A stretch of 64,000 bases of DNA, from positions 2,380,223 through 2,444,222 of the forward strand of contig NZ_MQWA01000001.1 in assembly GCF_002954445.1 (NCBI RefSeq), in the 5' to 3' direction. Made by a program: the position numbers and the translations under genes. This document shows positions 8,518 to 17,243 of the stretch, piece by piece. Below the pieces are notes generated by a model, which did not search any database, was not told where the DNA came from, and saw nothing but the letters and a program-made list of their open reading frames with translations. Each line of letters begins with the position of its first letter. The first letter of the stretch is position 1. This DNA comes from Rubritalea profundi (lineage in GTDB: Bacteria > Verrucomicrobiota > Verrucomicrobiia > Verrucomicrobiales > Akkermansiaceae).

Positions 8518-9870
8518 TTACAGAGTCTTTTTCCAGCGGGCGACTTCGCTTTTTACGTTTGCTATGCTTGGTGCACCTGGGTTGGTGCGGGCTTTGAGAG
8601 CAGTTTCTAGGTTGAAAACTGCGCTGGCGTCGGCGCCGTAGTGCTCGGAGATTTTACTGAGGTCGATCTTGTCGAGTGGGGTCTTGGACTCGACCGCTAC
8701 GGCGACTGCTTGGCCAACTAGCTCGTGCGCGCTGCGGAATGGAACGCCGTTTTTCACAAGGTAGTCAGCGAGGTCGGTCGCGAGGAGCATCGGGTCGGAT
8801 GCTGCTTCGAGGCAGGTGTCGACGTTGACTGTCATGTCAGCGATCATTTCAGTGTTCACTGCGAGAGCGATCTTGAGCGTGTCGATGGAGTCAAAGAGCG
8901 GCTCTTTGTCTTCCTGAAGGTCGCGGTTGTAGGTGAGTGGAAGCCCCTTTGCTGCGGTGAGTAGGGAAATGAGGTTGCCGTAGAGTCGGCCAGTTTTTCC
9001 GCGGGTGATCTCGCAGACGTCTGGGTTTTTCTTCTGCGGCATCAGTGATGAACCAGTGGTGTGTGCGTCGGAGAGTGTGGCAAAGCCAAACTCAGCGGAG
9101 CACCAGAGGATGAGGTCTTCGGAGATACGTGAAAGGTGAGTTCCCACGAGGGCGAAGTCGAAGAGTAGCTCCATGATGTAGTCGCGGTCAGAGATCGCGT
9201 CCATCGAGTTGGTGGTGACTCTATCAAAACCTAACTCGTCAGCGATCTGTTGGCGGTCGAGGTTGATGGTAGAGCCTGCGAGCGCGCCGGAGCCGAGTGG
9301 TGAAACGTTGACGCGCTTGCGGGCGTCGGCGAGGCGGTCGATGTCGCGCGCGAACATTTCGACGTAGGCGAGAAGGTGGTGGCCGACAGTCACTGGCTGG
9401 CCACGTTGAAGGTGGGTGTAGCCAGGAATGAGTGCGTCAGCGTATTGCTCAGCCTTCTTGAGAAGGGAACCTTGAAGTTCTTTGATTTGTACTGTGAGTG
9501 CGTCGATCTCTTCACGGCAGTAGAGGCGAGTGTCGGTAGCGACTTGGTCATTGCGTGAACGAGCGGTGTGGAGCTTGCCACCAGCTGCGCCGATGCGCGT
9601 GGTGAGCTCGGACTCGATGTTCATGTGGATGTCTTCGAGCTCGATAGAGAAGTCGAATTTTCCAGCATCGATGTCTATCTCGATAGATCTGAGACCTGAC
9701 TCGATTTGATTGAATTCATCCTGAGTGAGGATGCCAGCTTTCACCTGCGCACGTGCGTGTGCGATGGATCCTGCGATGTCGTGTTTATAGAGTCGCCAAT
9801 CGTACGAGATAGATTCTCCGTACTGTTGAACGAGGTCTGCTGTTGCTTTTGAGAAACGTCCTTTCCACAT
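8518..9870 (-). CDS. argH: Argininosuccinate lyase
   Basis: Catalyses the last step of arginine synthesis, argininosuccinate to arginine plus fumarate, in the cytoplasm. The start at 9870 gives the canonical N-terminus MWKGRFSKATADLVQQYGES; the longer frame adds only non-homologous residues. The fumarase/aspartase superfamily signature GSSLMPQKKNPD is at about residues 275-286, containing the catalytic Ser of the flexible loop. HTARSRNDQVATDTRLY and YTHLQRGQPVTVGHH supply other conserved substrate-binding blocks. Length (about 450 aa) is standard. No other arg gene is adjacent. Confidence 0.96.
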   Translation of the reverse strand: MWKGRFSKATADLVQQYGESISYDWRLYKHDIAGSIAHARAQVKAGILTQDEFNQIESGLRSIEIDIDAGKFDFSIELEDIHMNIESELTTRIGAAGGKLHTARSRNDQVATDTRLYCREEIDALTVQIKELQGSLLKKAEQYADALIPGYTHLQRGQPVTVGHHLLAYVEMFARDIDRLADARKRVNVSPLGSGALAGSTINLDRQQIADELGFDRVTTNSMDAISDRDYIMELLFDFALVGTHLSRISEDLILWCSAEFGFATLSDAHTTGSSLMPQKKNPDVCEITRGKTGRLYGNLISLLTAAKGLPLTYNRDLQEDKEPLFDSIDTLKIALAVNTEMIADMTVNVDTCLEAASDPMLLATDLADYLVKNGVPFRSAHELVGQAVAVAVESKTPLDKIDLSKISEHYGADASAVFNLETALKARTNPGAPSIANVKSEVARWKKTL

Positions 9871-9925
9871 GCGATTTGTCTTAGGGGGAAAAGTTGGAAG
9901 TGTGAAGTGATAAGTGTGAAGTGAC

Positions 9926-9965
9926 AAAAGAAAAGCCACTTCCGCACGGGGCGAAAGTGGCTTTG
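9926..9965 (-). terminator. Rho-independent terminator after the SGNH-cytochrome fusion gene
   Basis: Minus strand: AAAGCCACTT and AAGTGGCTTT form a 10-bp stem around a GC-rich loop, followed by TCTTTTGT. It lies 25 bp after the stop at 9990. Confidence 0.75.
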
Positions 9966-9989
9966 GGAATGTATTTATGTTCGGTTAGC

Positions 9990-12900
9990 TTACTTGTGCG
10001 GGTGGGCTTTGAGTAGCTTATCTGCGCTGTAGAGGTTGATTTGCTTGATTTCCGCAGCACGGACTTTCTTCACCTGCTCCGCTTTGATCGCTGAGGCGTT
10101 GTTACCGAAGCTCTTGCGCACGTAGGTGAGGACAGATGCTAGTTCATCGTCGTTGAGGAGTCCTTCAAATGGAGTCATCGCCCCGTTGAATTTCTTCCCT
10201 TTAACTTCGATTTCGCCCATGAGTCCTTTGAGTGAAAGCTTGATCAGGCGTTCTGGATCCTGAGTTGCCCATTTGGTGCCTGCGATCGGTGGGAAGCTAG
10301 CTGCTGGAAGTCCTTTGCCGTCTGCTTGGTGGCAGGTAGCGCAATGTGCTTCACGGTGGTAGATCTCGCGACCTTTCTTCATGAAAGCAACTTGCTTTGT
10401 ATCCATGCCAGCCTTTTTCCAAGCTACAGCTTCGGTATCGATTTCTTTGGCGATTGTTGCGCCAGTGAGATCATTGTTAGCAGTGTCGAAGGATTGCTTG
10501 ATCCAGTCGTCGATAGGCTTGGTTTTAGCAACCGCAAGGATCGCTTCGCCAGATGCTTTCTCGAGCCAGTTCGCGGTGTTGATTGCTTCGAGACGAACGC
10601 GTCCGTGCTCGTCACCAGCAGCGAGCTCTAGGAGTTCTTGGCCGTTGCTGAGTTTATCAAGGTTGTAGCGAACGACGCGGGTAGCTGCAGCGCGGACTTT
10701 GTGGTCTTTTGCCTTCATCAGGTTTGTGACAAATGTCTCGTCGACTTTGTTGACGCCCCAGAGAACCCAGAGAGCTTCGAGTAAGTAACGCTCGTATTCG
10801 GCATCATTCTTATCGAGTTTAGAAGCCCAGGCTTTGGTTGCCGCTGCAACTTTATCAGCATCGTGACCACGGAGCTCACGGCGTGTGCGGTAGCGCGTAC
10901 GGTATTCAGGAAGCTTGAGGTTTCCAAGAAGTTCCGTGATAGAAGCGCCGGCAACTTTGGCAGGTTTTACCAATGGGCGGGATGGGTAGGTGATACGGTA
11001 GACTCTGCCGTGCACGTGGTCGCGGAGTGGGTCGCGGGCGTTGTGCTGCATGTGGCCAATGAGGACGTTAGACCAATCAATCACGTAGAGCGAACCATCA
11101 GGTGCGAACTCGAGATCGACAGGGCGGAAGTTCTTGTTGGTTGATTTGAGCAGGTCTTGACGGTACTTAGTGGTATAGCCTGTTCCGTCCTCGGTGACAG
11201 CGTGCTGCTTAGTACCGAGGTAACCGATGCTGTTGTTGATGAGGACATCACCTTGAACTTCATCGGGGAAATGGCGGCTAGAGACGAACTCTAGACCGGA
11301 AGTCGGGCGCACGTTGTTGTCCTTGAGAAGGTTCGGTGCGCGGAGGTTGCGGCCATATTTAGGTTTGACCGTTGACTGGCCCATCCATGAGAAGGATTGG
11401 CCTGAGGTGTGGAGGAAGAAGTTTTGACCATAGTCGTCAAAGGCGATTCCCCACGGGTTCGGAATGCTGAGCTGGCTGGTGCGCTCGAGGTGTTTCTTTG
11501 TAGGATTGTAGCGTTGGAATCCTCCATTGGTTCCTCGTACCGGACCGTAGGCTGTATCTACATTGGAGTGAAGGAAAACGCCTTCTCCCATGTAGATGGC
11601 TCCAGACGGATCGGCACAGAATGCGGATATCGCGTGGTGGGTGTCGTGGTCGTCGAAACCAGAAAGCACATATTCTTTCTCGTCGTACTTGTCGTCGCCA
11701 TTGGTGTCCTTGAGGAGAATGAGCGAGTCAGACTGGGAGACGTAGACGCCTTCCGGAGCAAATTCGAAACCAATCGGGATGTGGAGGTCGTCCGCGAAGA
11801 CTGTCTCTTTGTCCGCCTTGCCGTCACCATTGGTGTCTTCAAGGATAATGAGTGTGTCAGTGGGTTTTGGATCACCGACGCGCCAGTGTGGGTAGGATGG
11901 CATGCAGGCTACCCAAAGGCGTCCCTTGTTGTCGAAGGACATCTGCACTGGGTTGGCCAGATTCTTGAAGTCTGTTTCTGACGCGAAAAGTTCGATTTTG
12001 TAGCCTTCTGGTACTGTGAGCTCAGCGAGCGTGTCTTCACCAGACTTGTATTTGATGTCGCCATTTTTACGACTTGGTTTGAAGTTTGTTGGAACGGCTG
12101 GAAGTTTGTGTGTCTTTGCATCGGCAGCAGCGAGGTCAAAAGATTTACCATTCGCGGTAGCCAGATTGCTTGGTCGCGGAGCTGAGTCATCTCAGCTGCT
12201 TTTTTCAGCTCATCTGGGTAGTTCTGTGGACCCCAGGGTTTGAAGCGACGGGCGTAGACGTGTACGCCGTTAGGAATCTTATAGTAGTTGTGCCACACCC
12301 AGTTTTTCTCATTTACTGCAGCATGGATGGCTGCGCGCTTGGCTGATGCTTTGGCTGGAGCCTTACCGAAAATGCTGTCGGCGAGGAAGGGGGCAAAGAG
12401 TTGGTAACCCTTTGCATTGAGTAGAGCTCCATCTTGGGTGATTGGCTCTTTGTTTGGCGCGATCCAGGTCTTAGACGTTGTGAAAGCGTCGACAAAGAGA
12501 ACACTGTTTGCGGCAGCCACCTCTTGCATCGCCTTGGTGTAGAGTGCCAGGTTCTTGTTTTCTACGATACCGTTTGGCGTGTCTTGGATTTTACTGAGAT
12601 TCTCAAAAGCTGTCGAGGAAACTAAAGCAACTTGTGGTGCGCTTTTGCCGTTGTATTTCTGGGATTGAGTGTGCTTGAGAAAGGCATCGAGCTCTTTTTT
12701 GAAGCGGTCTAGTTCACTAGGTCCGTCGAAGGATGAGGTGAAACCAAAGCAGGCAATGACGACGTCGGTCTTGAGCTTTGTGAGCCATTGGTCAGGAGTC
12801 TCAAAGTGGCCTGTGGCTTTGGTGTTAGCCTTGAGGTCTTCACGGACGAGGTCCTTGGCGCCGGGGAAGGCGTATTGGCCTTCATAATCACGGCCTGGCT

Positions 12901-13219
12901 GAGGGCGGAATGCGGGAGTGTTAGCTTCATCACCCATATTACGGATGGTGAGTTTAGCATCTGGGTAGCGGACTTGGAGTTCAGTTTCAAAGTCGCCAAA
13001 CTTAGGCATGCGGGACGCTATTCCGTTACCAATGATGGTGATGTGGGCGCCTTTGGTTATCTTAAGTGGGGCAGAGTTGCTGCTGGTACTTGAGATGTTG
13101 GTTGCGGGAGCAGCGCTTACAGCTTTGATGATGTCTGATGTTGAGTCTACCTTTTGTGGCGCTGCAAATGCCATGCTCGCCAGCGAACCGGTGAGGGCAA
13201 AGGTGATTTTGTGTTTCAT
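9990..13219 (-). CDS. Secreted SGNH hydrolase / Piru_Ver_Nterm dehydrogenase / HEAT / cytochrome c fusion, with an apparent 1-nt frameshift
   Basis: Composite length is about 1076 aa. A signal peptide (residues 1-19) precedes an SGNH/GDSL-like esterase domain (HITIIGNGIASR to about residue 290). After the joint comes the PVC-specific domain (TIGR02604; PEGYKIELFASETDFKNLANPVQMSFDNKGRLWV), a beta-propeller-like quinoprotein dehydrogenase fold. HEAT-type helices and a C-terminal cytochrome c domain with CATCH follow. The first frame covers 13219 to about 12161 and the second about 12161 to 9990. Restoring one G beside TGG near 12161 gives IWATANGKSFDLAA and a continuous protein. Probably exported and involved in periplasmic oxidation or hydrolysis of polysaccharide substituents; the substrate is unknown. 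The ThuA gene lies 34 bp upstream, probably in the same transcript. Confidence 0.85.
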
Positions 13220-13253
13220 GATAAAGTGGTGATTGGTTTAGAAAGTATGGGGC

Positions 13254-14246
13254 TTACTTGACGATGAAGTCAGCTGGCTTGATGCCTTTTTTGTAGGCTT
13301 TGAATGAGTAATTCGAAGGGTTCCAAGCTCCGGGGATCGTGACGTCAGCTTTGGCTGGGACGTCCATTTTTAGCCCCCAGTAGACTCCATTGACTACAAG
13401 GCGGCGAAGGTTCTCATCGCTCAGATCTGTGGCAGCACCCATGGTTGTGGTGACGATACGATTCGGAATGGCTCCTGTGTTTTTAAATTCACGGGCCCAG
13501 GCAATAGGCATCATCGGAGAGTTTTTCTTTCCCTCTACCGCAGGGGACTTGGAGTCGAGCGATTGTGTGACCTCACCGCGAAGCAGGATGGTGGAGGGCG
13601 CGAGTGGATTTGTACCGTAAACATCAGAAGTACCAAAAATAGTGCCGACACCAGATAAAATGGGGTGCTGGGCATTGGCTTTTTCTATTACTCCACGGGT
13701 GCCTTCTTTTTTATGTTTACCGTGGTGGTTGATCCAAGTTTCGCCGAGGACCTGGCGGCCAAATCCTTTTTGCCAGCCTGACTTAGCTTTTGCATTATAG
13801 CTGTATTTAGCCCACTTACTGTCTTTCTTGAAATTGAACCCGTGGGTGGATGTGCGGAGAGCAACCATCGGTACACCACGGTTGAGGGCATTTTCAAAGC
13901 GCTCCATGGAAGTGTCATCCCAGTGGCGGAAGCGGATACTCATGACAATAGCTTCAGCCTCATCGAGAGCCTGGGAGTGGCTAAGATTACCACCCGCATC
14001 AGGGTCAACATTGCCATCAGCATCGAGAGAGAAAAGCACTGTGGCTTTGAAACCTTGGGCGGCTAGAATCTGACCCAGCATTGGCATGGCTTCTTCTGAG
14101 CGGTATTCTTCATCACCAGAAATAAGAACCACGTGCTTGCCGTTGGCTTTCGCTTTAGGTTCGAAAACGAGGTGGTCAGCAGCAGCTGCTGCAAATGTTG
14201 TGGTCGCAAGAGAGACTGCGAGGGCAAAGGTAAGTGAGTTGGTCAT
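13254..14246 (-). CDS. Secreted ThuA-like domain protein
   Basis: The 330-aa product has a signal peptide (about residues 1-22, Ala-rich end) followed by a ThuA (trehalose-utilisation-like, glutamine amidotransferase-fold) domain: HVVLISGDEEYRSEEAMPML, IVMSIRFRHWDD, VALRTSTHGF and a GTSDVYG segment. In PVC bacteria such exported ThuA proteins commonly sit beside Piru_Ver_Nterm/cytochrome fusions, as here. A biochemical role has not been settled for this subgroup, although sugar metabolism is usually assumed. Only 34 bp separate it from the downstream fusion gene. Confidence 0.85.
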   Translation of the reverse strand: MTNSLTFALAVSLATTTFAAAAADHLVFEPKAKANGKHVVLISGDEEYRSEEAMPMLGQILAAQGFKATVLFSLDADGNVDPDAGGNLSHSQALDEAEAIVMSIRFRHWDDTSMERFENALNRGVPMVALRTSTHGFNFKKDSKWAKYSYNAKAKSGWQKGFGRQVLGETWINHHGKHKKEGTRGVIEKANAQHPILSGVGTIFGTSDVYGTNPLAPSTILLRGEVTQSLDSKSPAVEGKKNSPMMPIAWAREFKNTGAIPNRIVTTTMGAATDLSDENLRRLVVNGVYWGLKMDVPAKADVTIPGAWNPSNYSFKAYKKGIKPADFIVK

Positions 14247-14354
14247 GGTAAGTCGATATGGAATTAGCTTATATAAGGAGTTCTAGCAGCAGTTCTTTCA
14301 AATATTTATTCTGCTGAGGAATATTGAGGTCCAGTTTCTACAGGAACCGGGTTG

Positions 14355-14394
14355 TATAAAAAATGCCCTAGTGGGGTATTAAGTCCACTAGGGC
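14355..14394 (-). terminator. Rho-independent terminator at the end of the sugar cluster
   Basis: Perfect 10-bp stem GCCCTAGTGG/CCACTAGGGC with a 10-nt loop; on the minus strand it is followed by an ATTTTTT run. It lies 25 bp beyond the LsrF-like gene and closes the operon. Confidence 0.85.
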
Positions 14395-14419
14395 TGGAGT
14401 GCTTTTGGCTTGGCTTTTA

Positions 14420-15301
14420 TTACTTGCTCTCGGATGAGAGGTCGTTGAAAAGTTCGAGGCCTTCTTGTGGCTTGAGGCCATCATGGACGACGCCAGCGAC
14501 AGCAGCCATCATTGCTGCTGGAGCTACGGACTGGAATACGTTGCGTCCCATGTCAACACCTGCTGCACCGCATTGGATCGCATTGTAGCAGAGTTCGAGG
14601 GCTTCGATCTCAGGGAGCTTTTTGCCACCTGCGATAACCACTGGTACTGGAGTACAAGCAACCACTTTTTCGAAGCCTTCAGTGTAATAAGTCTTCACGA
14701 TGGATGCACCGTTTTCAGCACAAACACGTGCGGCCATTGAGAAGTAACGCGCATCGCGAGCCATCTTCTTGCCGACTGCAGTCACACCCATTACTGGGAT
14801 GCCGTACTTAGAACCGATGTCTACGAGACGGCTGAAGTTAGCGATCGTCTTGTGCTCAGTTTCTTCTTCACCTACTGAAATCATTGCAGCCATTGCGGAT
14901 GCGTTCATGCGGATAGCTTCTTCTTCAGCGATAAGAACGTTGTGGTTCATTTCAGTGAGGATAGTTGTTCCTGTGTCAGTACGAAGACAAACTGGCTTTG
15001 TGCAGCCAACTGGGATGGATGAACGGATCATTCCACGTGTACCCATGATACAATCTGCGTGCTCCACAAGTGGTGCGATGTCGAGGTCAACGCGCTCAAG
15101 ACCAGATGTTGGTCCCATGAGGAAGCCGTGGTCGAATGCGAGCATTACTGTGTTGCCGGACTTCTGGTTGAAGATGCGGGACATGCGGTTTTTGAGGCCC
15201 CAGTCTGAGTTGTTGATTCCTTTGAGGTAGAATCCGTCTGTGTTTGCTGGTGTGTTGAGACCGAAGCTTGCTCCTTCTCTGATGTCGTCTGTATCTGCCA
15301 T
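14420..15301 (-). CDS. LsrF-family class I aldolase/thiolase
   Basis: The 293-aa DeoC/FbaB-fold protein aligns by eye with E. coli LsrF over its whole length: MLAFDHGFLMGPTSGLERVD, the Schiff-base Lys region ASIVKTYYTEGFEKVV, VVIAGGKKLPE and GVDMGRNVFQS. LsrF transfers an acetyl group from P-HPD to CoA, giving DHAP; related proteins are fructose-bisphosphate-type aldolases. No lsr transporter, LsrK or LsrG is present, so a role in AI-2 breakdown is doubtful. It is the last gene of the DhaKL/aldolase-SDR/isomerase cluster, which suggests it works on a phosphorylated ketose or diketone formed there. Family call firm, substrate unknown. Confidence 0.85.
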   Translation of the reverse strand: MADTDDIREGASFGLNTPANTDGFYLKGINNSDWGLKNRMSRIFNQKSGNTVMLAFDHGFLMGPTSGLERVDLDIAPLVEHADCIMGTRGMIRSSIPVGCTKPVCLRTDTGTTILTEMNHNVLIAEEEAIRMNASAMAAMISVGEEETEHKTIANFSRLVDIGSKYGIPVMGVTAVGKKMARDARYFSMAARVCAENGASIVKTYYTEGFEKVVACTPVPVVIAGGKKLPEIEALELCYNAIQCGAAGVDMGRNVFQSVAPAAMMAAVAGVVHDGLKPQEGLELFNDLSSESK

Positions 15302-15365
15302 AATAGTAGTTTTAGTTAGTTTTGTTAGTTGGTTAAATAAATCAGCTGGGCTGAAATGAATGTAA

Positions 15366-15392
15366 ATAAAGAGGCTGGAAGGCTATTTTACG
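15366..15392. repeat. Decayed AGAGGCT-type palindrome
   Basis: TAAAGAGGCTGGAAGGCTATTTTACG keeps the flanks (TAAA and TACG) and left arm of the AGAGGCT family, but its right arm is degenerate. It overlaps the DhaKL stop codon by a few bases. Confidence 0.4.
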
Positions 15393-17142
15393 CGTTGATG
15401 AAATCGGCCATGGTGCTGAGGATGATCGTCACGGAAATTGCTCCTGCGTCAGGGAGACCAATTGTCTTTTCTCCGAGAGTTTTGGCGCGCCCCATGGTGG
15501 CGATCATTGCTTTGGATGCCTCTTTGCCATCTTCTGCAGCTGCTGCGACAGCTTTGATTGATTCAGCCAGAGGCTTGTCGATGTTAGCCTTTGCTGCTTC
15601 CGCAGCTGGGTGAAGGGCATCGATCATTGTCTTGTCGCCAGGCTTAGCCCCACCGCGAGACATGACGTCTTTGAGGGATTGGCTAAGCAGGTGAGAAAGT
15701 TCGTGAGAGCCGAAGAACTCAGCGCCGTGCATTGTTTTACCACCAGCGAGGAAGAGAGATCCGAAAACAACACCGGAGGCGCCACCCATTGTGGTGAGCA
15801 GAGCGTTGCCTGCCGCTTGGTAGAGATCTCGCAGGTTGTCATGTGGATTCTCAGTGAGTTCCTTGGTGAGAGCAGTGAAGCCGCGTGCCATTCCTAGCCC
15901 GTGGTCACCATCCCCTAGATCGCGATCTGCCTGTGACAGGAGCGGCTCAGCAGCAATGATTTTCTCGGCAACCAATAAGGACATTTGCTTCGTTTGCTCG
16001 AGCGATAGGCCAACGGTTGATTTCGAATTGTCCTGCTTTTTTTCAGCTGCTTTCTTAGCAACGGTCTTCGAACTGCTTGCAGTTTTTGTGAGAGTCGCAG
16101 TCCCACCTTTGATTGGGCCTTCCATTTTAGAATAACAGAACGACTGACAAGGCATGGACCAGAGTTGTTTGAGCTCTTCATCGACACGTGTGATCGAGAA
16201 GGAGATGCCTGCCATTTCTTGGCAAGTCACGTATGGCCCGATGAGTACGTCGAAGATTTCGATGCCACGTTCTTCAAAATACTCGGCAGCTTTGCGCATG
16301 CAGACGAGGCATTCCATCATCGTGGTCGCGCCGAGTGAGTTGATGAGGAAAACGATTTCGTCGCCAGATTTGAGAGCTGCTACATCCGCGTCTTTTTCAT
16401 AATCAGCGATGAGGAGATCTAGCATTTTGACGGTGAGTTCATCGGCAGATGGGAGTGGTATTTCGCCCACGCCAGCTTCGCCGTGAATGCCCATCCCGAG
16501 CCCGACCATTCCAGGTTCGAGCTCGAATGTTGGTTTACCTGTAGCCGGGATAGAACCCGGAGCCATAGCGGCACCGATGGAACGCGTCTGCAGTGATGCT
16601 TTTTCGGTGACTGCTGCAAGGTCTTCTAGAGTTTCAGCTATTTGAGACGCAGCACCTGCGATCTTTACGATTGGCACAAGACCCGCGACACCGCGACGGT
16701 CTTTTTTGCGCTCAGGTGGAGCTGAAGCCACGTCGTCTGCGATCAAAACAGTCTGGACATCAACGTCAGCGGCTGCGGACATTTCCGCTCCGACGTCGAA
16801 GTTCATCACATCTCCAGCATAGTTGCCGTAGAGGTAAAGCACACCATTTCCACGGTCGATCGCGGTGGTTGCTTCTTGCACGATGTTAGGCGCTGGAGCT
16901 GCGAAAATATCTCCGCAGGCAGCACCGTCGGCCATGTTGGTGCCTACCATCGCGTGGTAAATTGGCTCGTGGCCTGCACCGCCACCGACGAGCAAGGAGA
17001 CCTTGCCGTCTGGGATGTCATTCTTGACAATGGAGCGTGCTCCCACTTTGTAGCATTGGCCATTATAGGCCTCGACGAGTCCCTCGAGGAGTTCGTCAGC
17101 TGCGGAAAGCGGATCGTTGAGTAGTTTTGGGGTAAAGCTCAT
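15388..17142 (-). CDS. Dihydroxyacetone kinase-type DhaK-DhaL fusion
   Basis: The 584-aa ATP-dependent kinase carries both halves in one chain. DhaK (about residues 1-330) has GGGAGHEPIYHAMVG and GMGIHGEAG, the latter containing the His that binds the ketone as a hemiaminal. An Ala/Lys linker follows. DhaL (about 375-584) has the Mg-ATP aspartates in DRDLGDGDHG and ends with GAISVTIIL. Such fusions phosphorylate dihydroxyacetone, and related kinases in other bacteria act on erythrulose, so a ketose with a terminal CO-CH2OH is the expected substrate. Its neighbours (isomerases, aldolase-SDR, LsrF-like aldolase) argue for a sugar longer than DHA. Cytoplasmic. Confidence 0.9.
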   Translation of the reverse strand: MSFTPKLLNDPLSAADELLEGLVEAYNGQCYKVGARSIVKNDIPDGKVSLLVGGGAGHEPIYHAMVGTNMADGAACGDIFAAPAPNIVQEATTAIDRGNGVLYLYGNYAGDVMNFDVGAEMSAAADVDVQTVLIADDVASAPPERKKDRRGVAGLVPIVKIAGAASQIAETLEDLAAVTEKASLQTRSIGAAMAPGSIPATGKPTFELEPGMVGLGMGIHGEAGVGEIPLPSADELTVKMLDLLIADYEKDADVAALKSGDEIVFLINSLGATTMMECLVCMRKAAEYFEERGIEIFDVLIGPYVTCQEMAGISFSITRVDEELKQLWSMPCQSFCYSKMEGPIKGGTATLTKTASSSKTVAKKAAEKKQDNSKSTVGLSLEQTKQMSLLVAEKIIAAEPLLSQADRDLGDGDHGLGMARGFTALTKELTENPHDNLRDLYQAAGNALLTTMGGASGVVFGSLFLAGGKTMHGAEFFGSHELSHLLSQSLKDVMSRGGAKPGDKTMIDALHPAAEAAKANIDKPLAESIKAVAAAAEDGKEASKAMIATMGRAKTLGEKTIGLPDAGAISVTIILSTMADFINA

Positions 17143-17147
17143 GAATT

Positions 17148-17178
17148 ACGTAGAAGAGGCTTCTAGCCTCTTTATGAA
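17148..17178. repeat. Dispersed palindrome, AGAGGCT stem, copy 1 of a pair
   Basis: CGTAGA-AGAGGCT-TCT-AGCCTCT-TTATG. It lies in the 101-bp gap between the aldolase-SDR and DhaKL genes and is oriented opposite to the next copy 33 bp away. Confidence 0.65.
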
Positions 17179-17211
17179 TTAGATTTTAGTAATGCTTATT
17201 TAGAATGATGT

Positions 17212-17243
17212 AGCATAAAGAGGCTTGGGGCCTCTTTTACGAG
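17212..17243. repeat. Dispersed palindrome, AGAGGCT stem, copy 2 of a pair
   Basis: ATAAAGAGGCTTGGGGCCTCTTTTACG: the same flanks as copy 1 in inverted orientation, with stem AAGAGGC/GCCTCTT. It abuts the stop of the aldolase-SDR gene. The two copies together could form a larger fold within the operon mRNA. Confidence 0.65.

Noticed and set aside
14420..15301. AI-2 (lsr) degradation system
   Set aside because: Only the LsrF-like enzyme is present; LsrK, LsrG, LsrR and the transporter are missing, and the AI-2E family gene is 24 kb away in an efflux operon.
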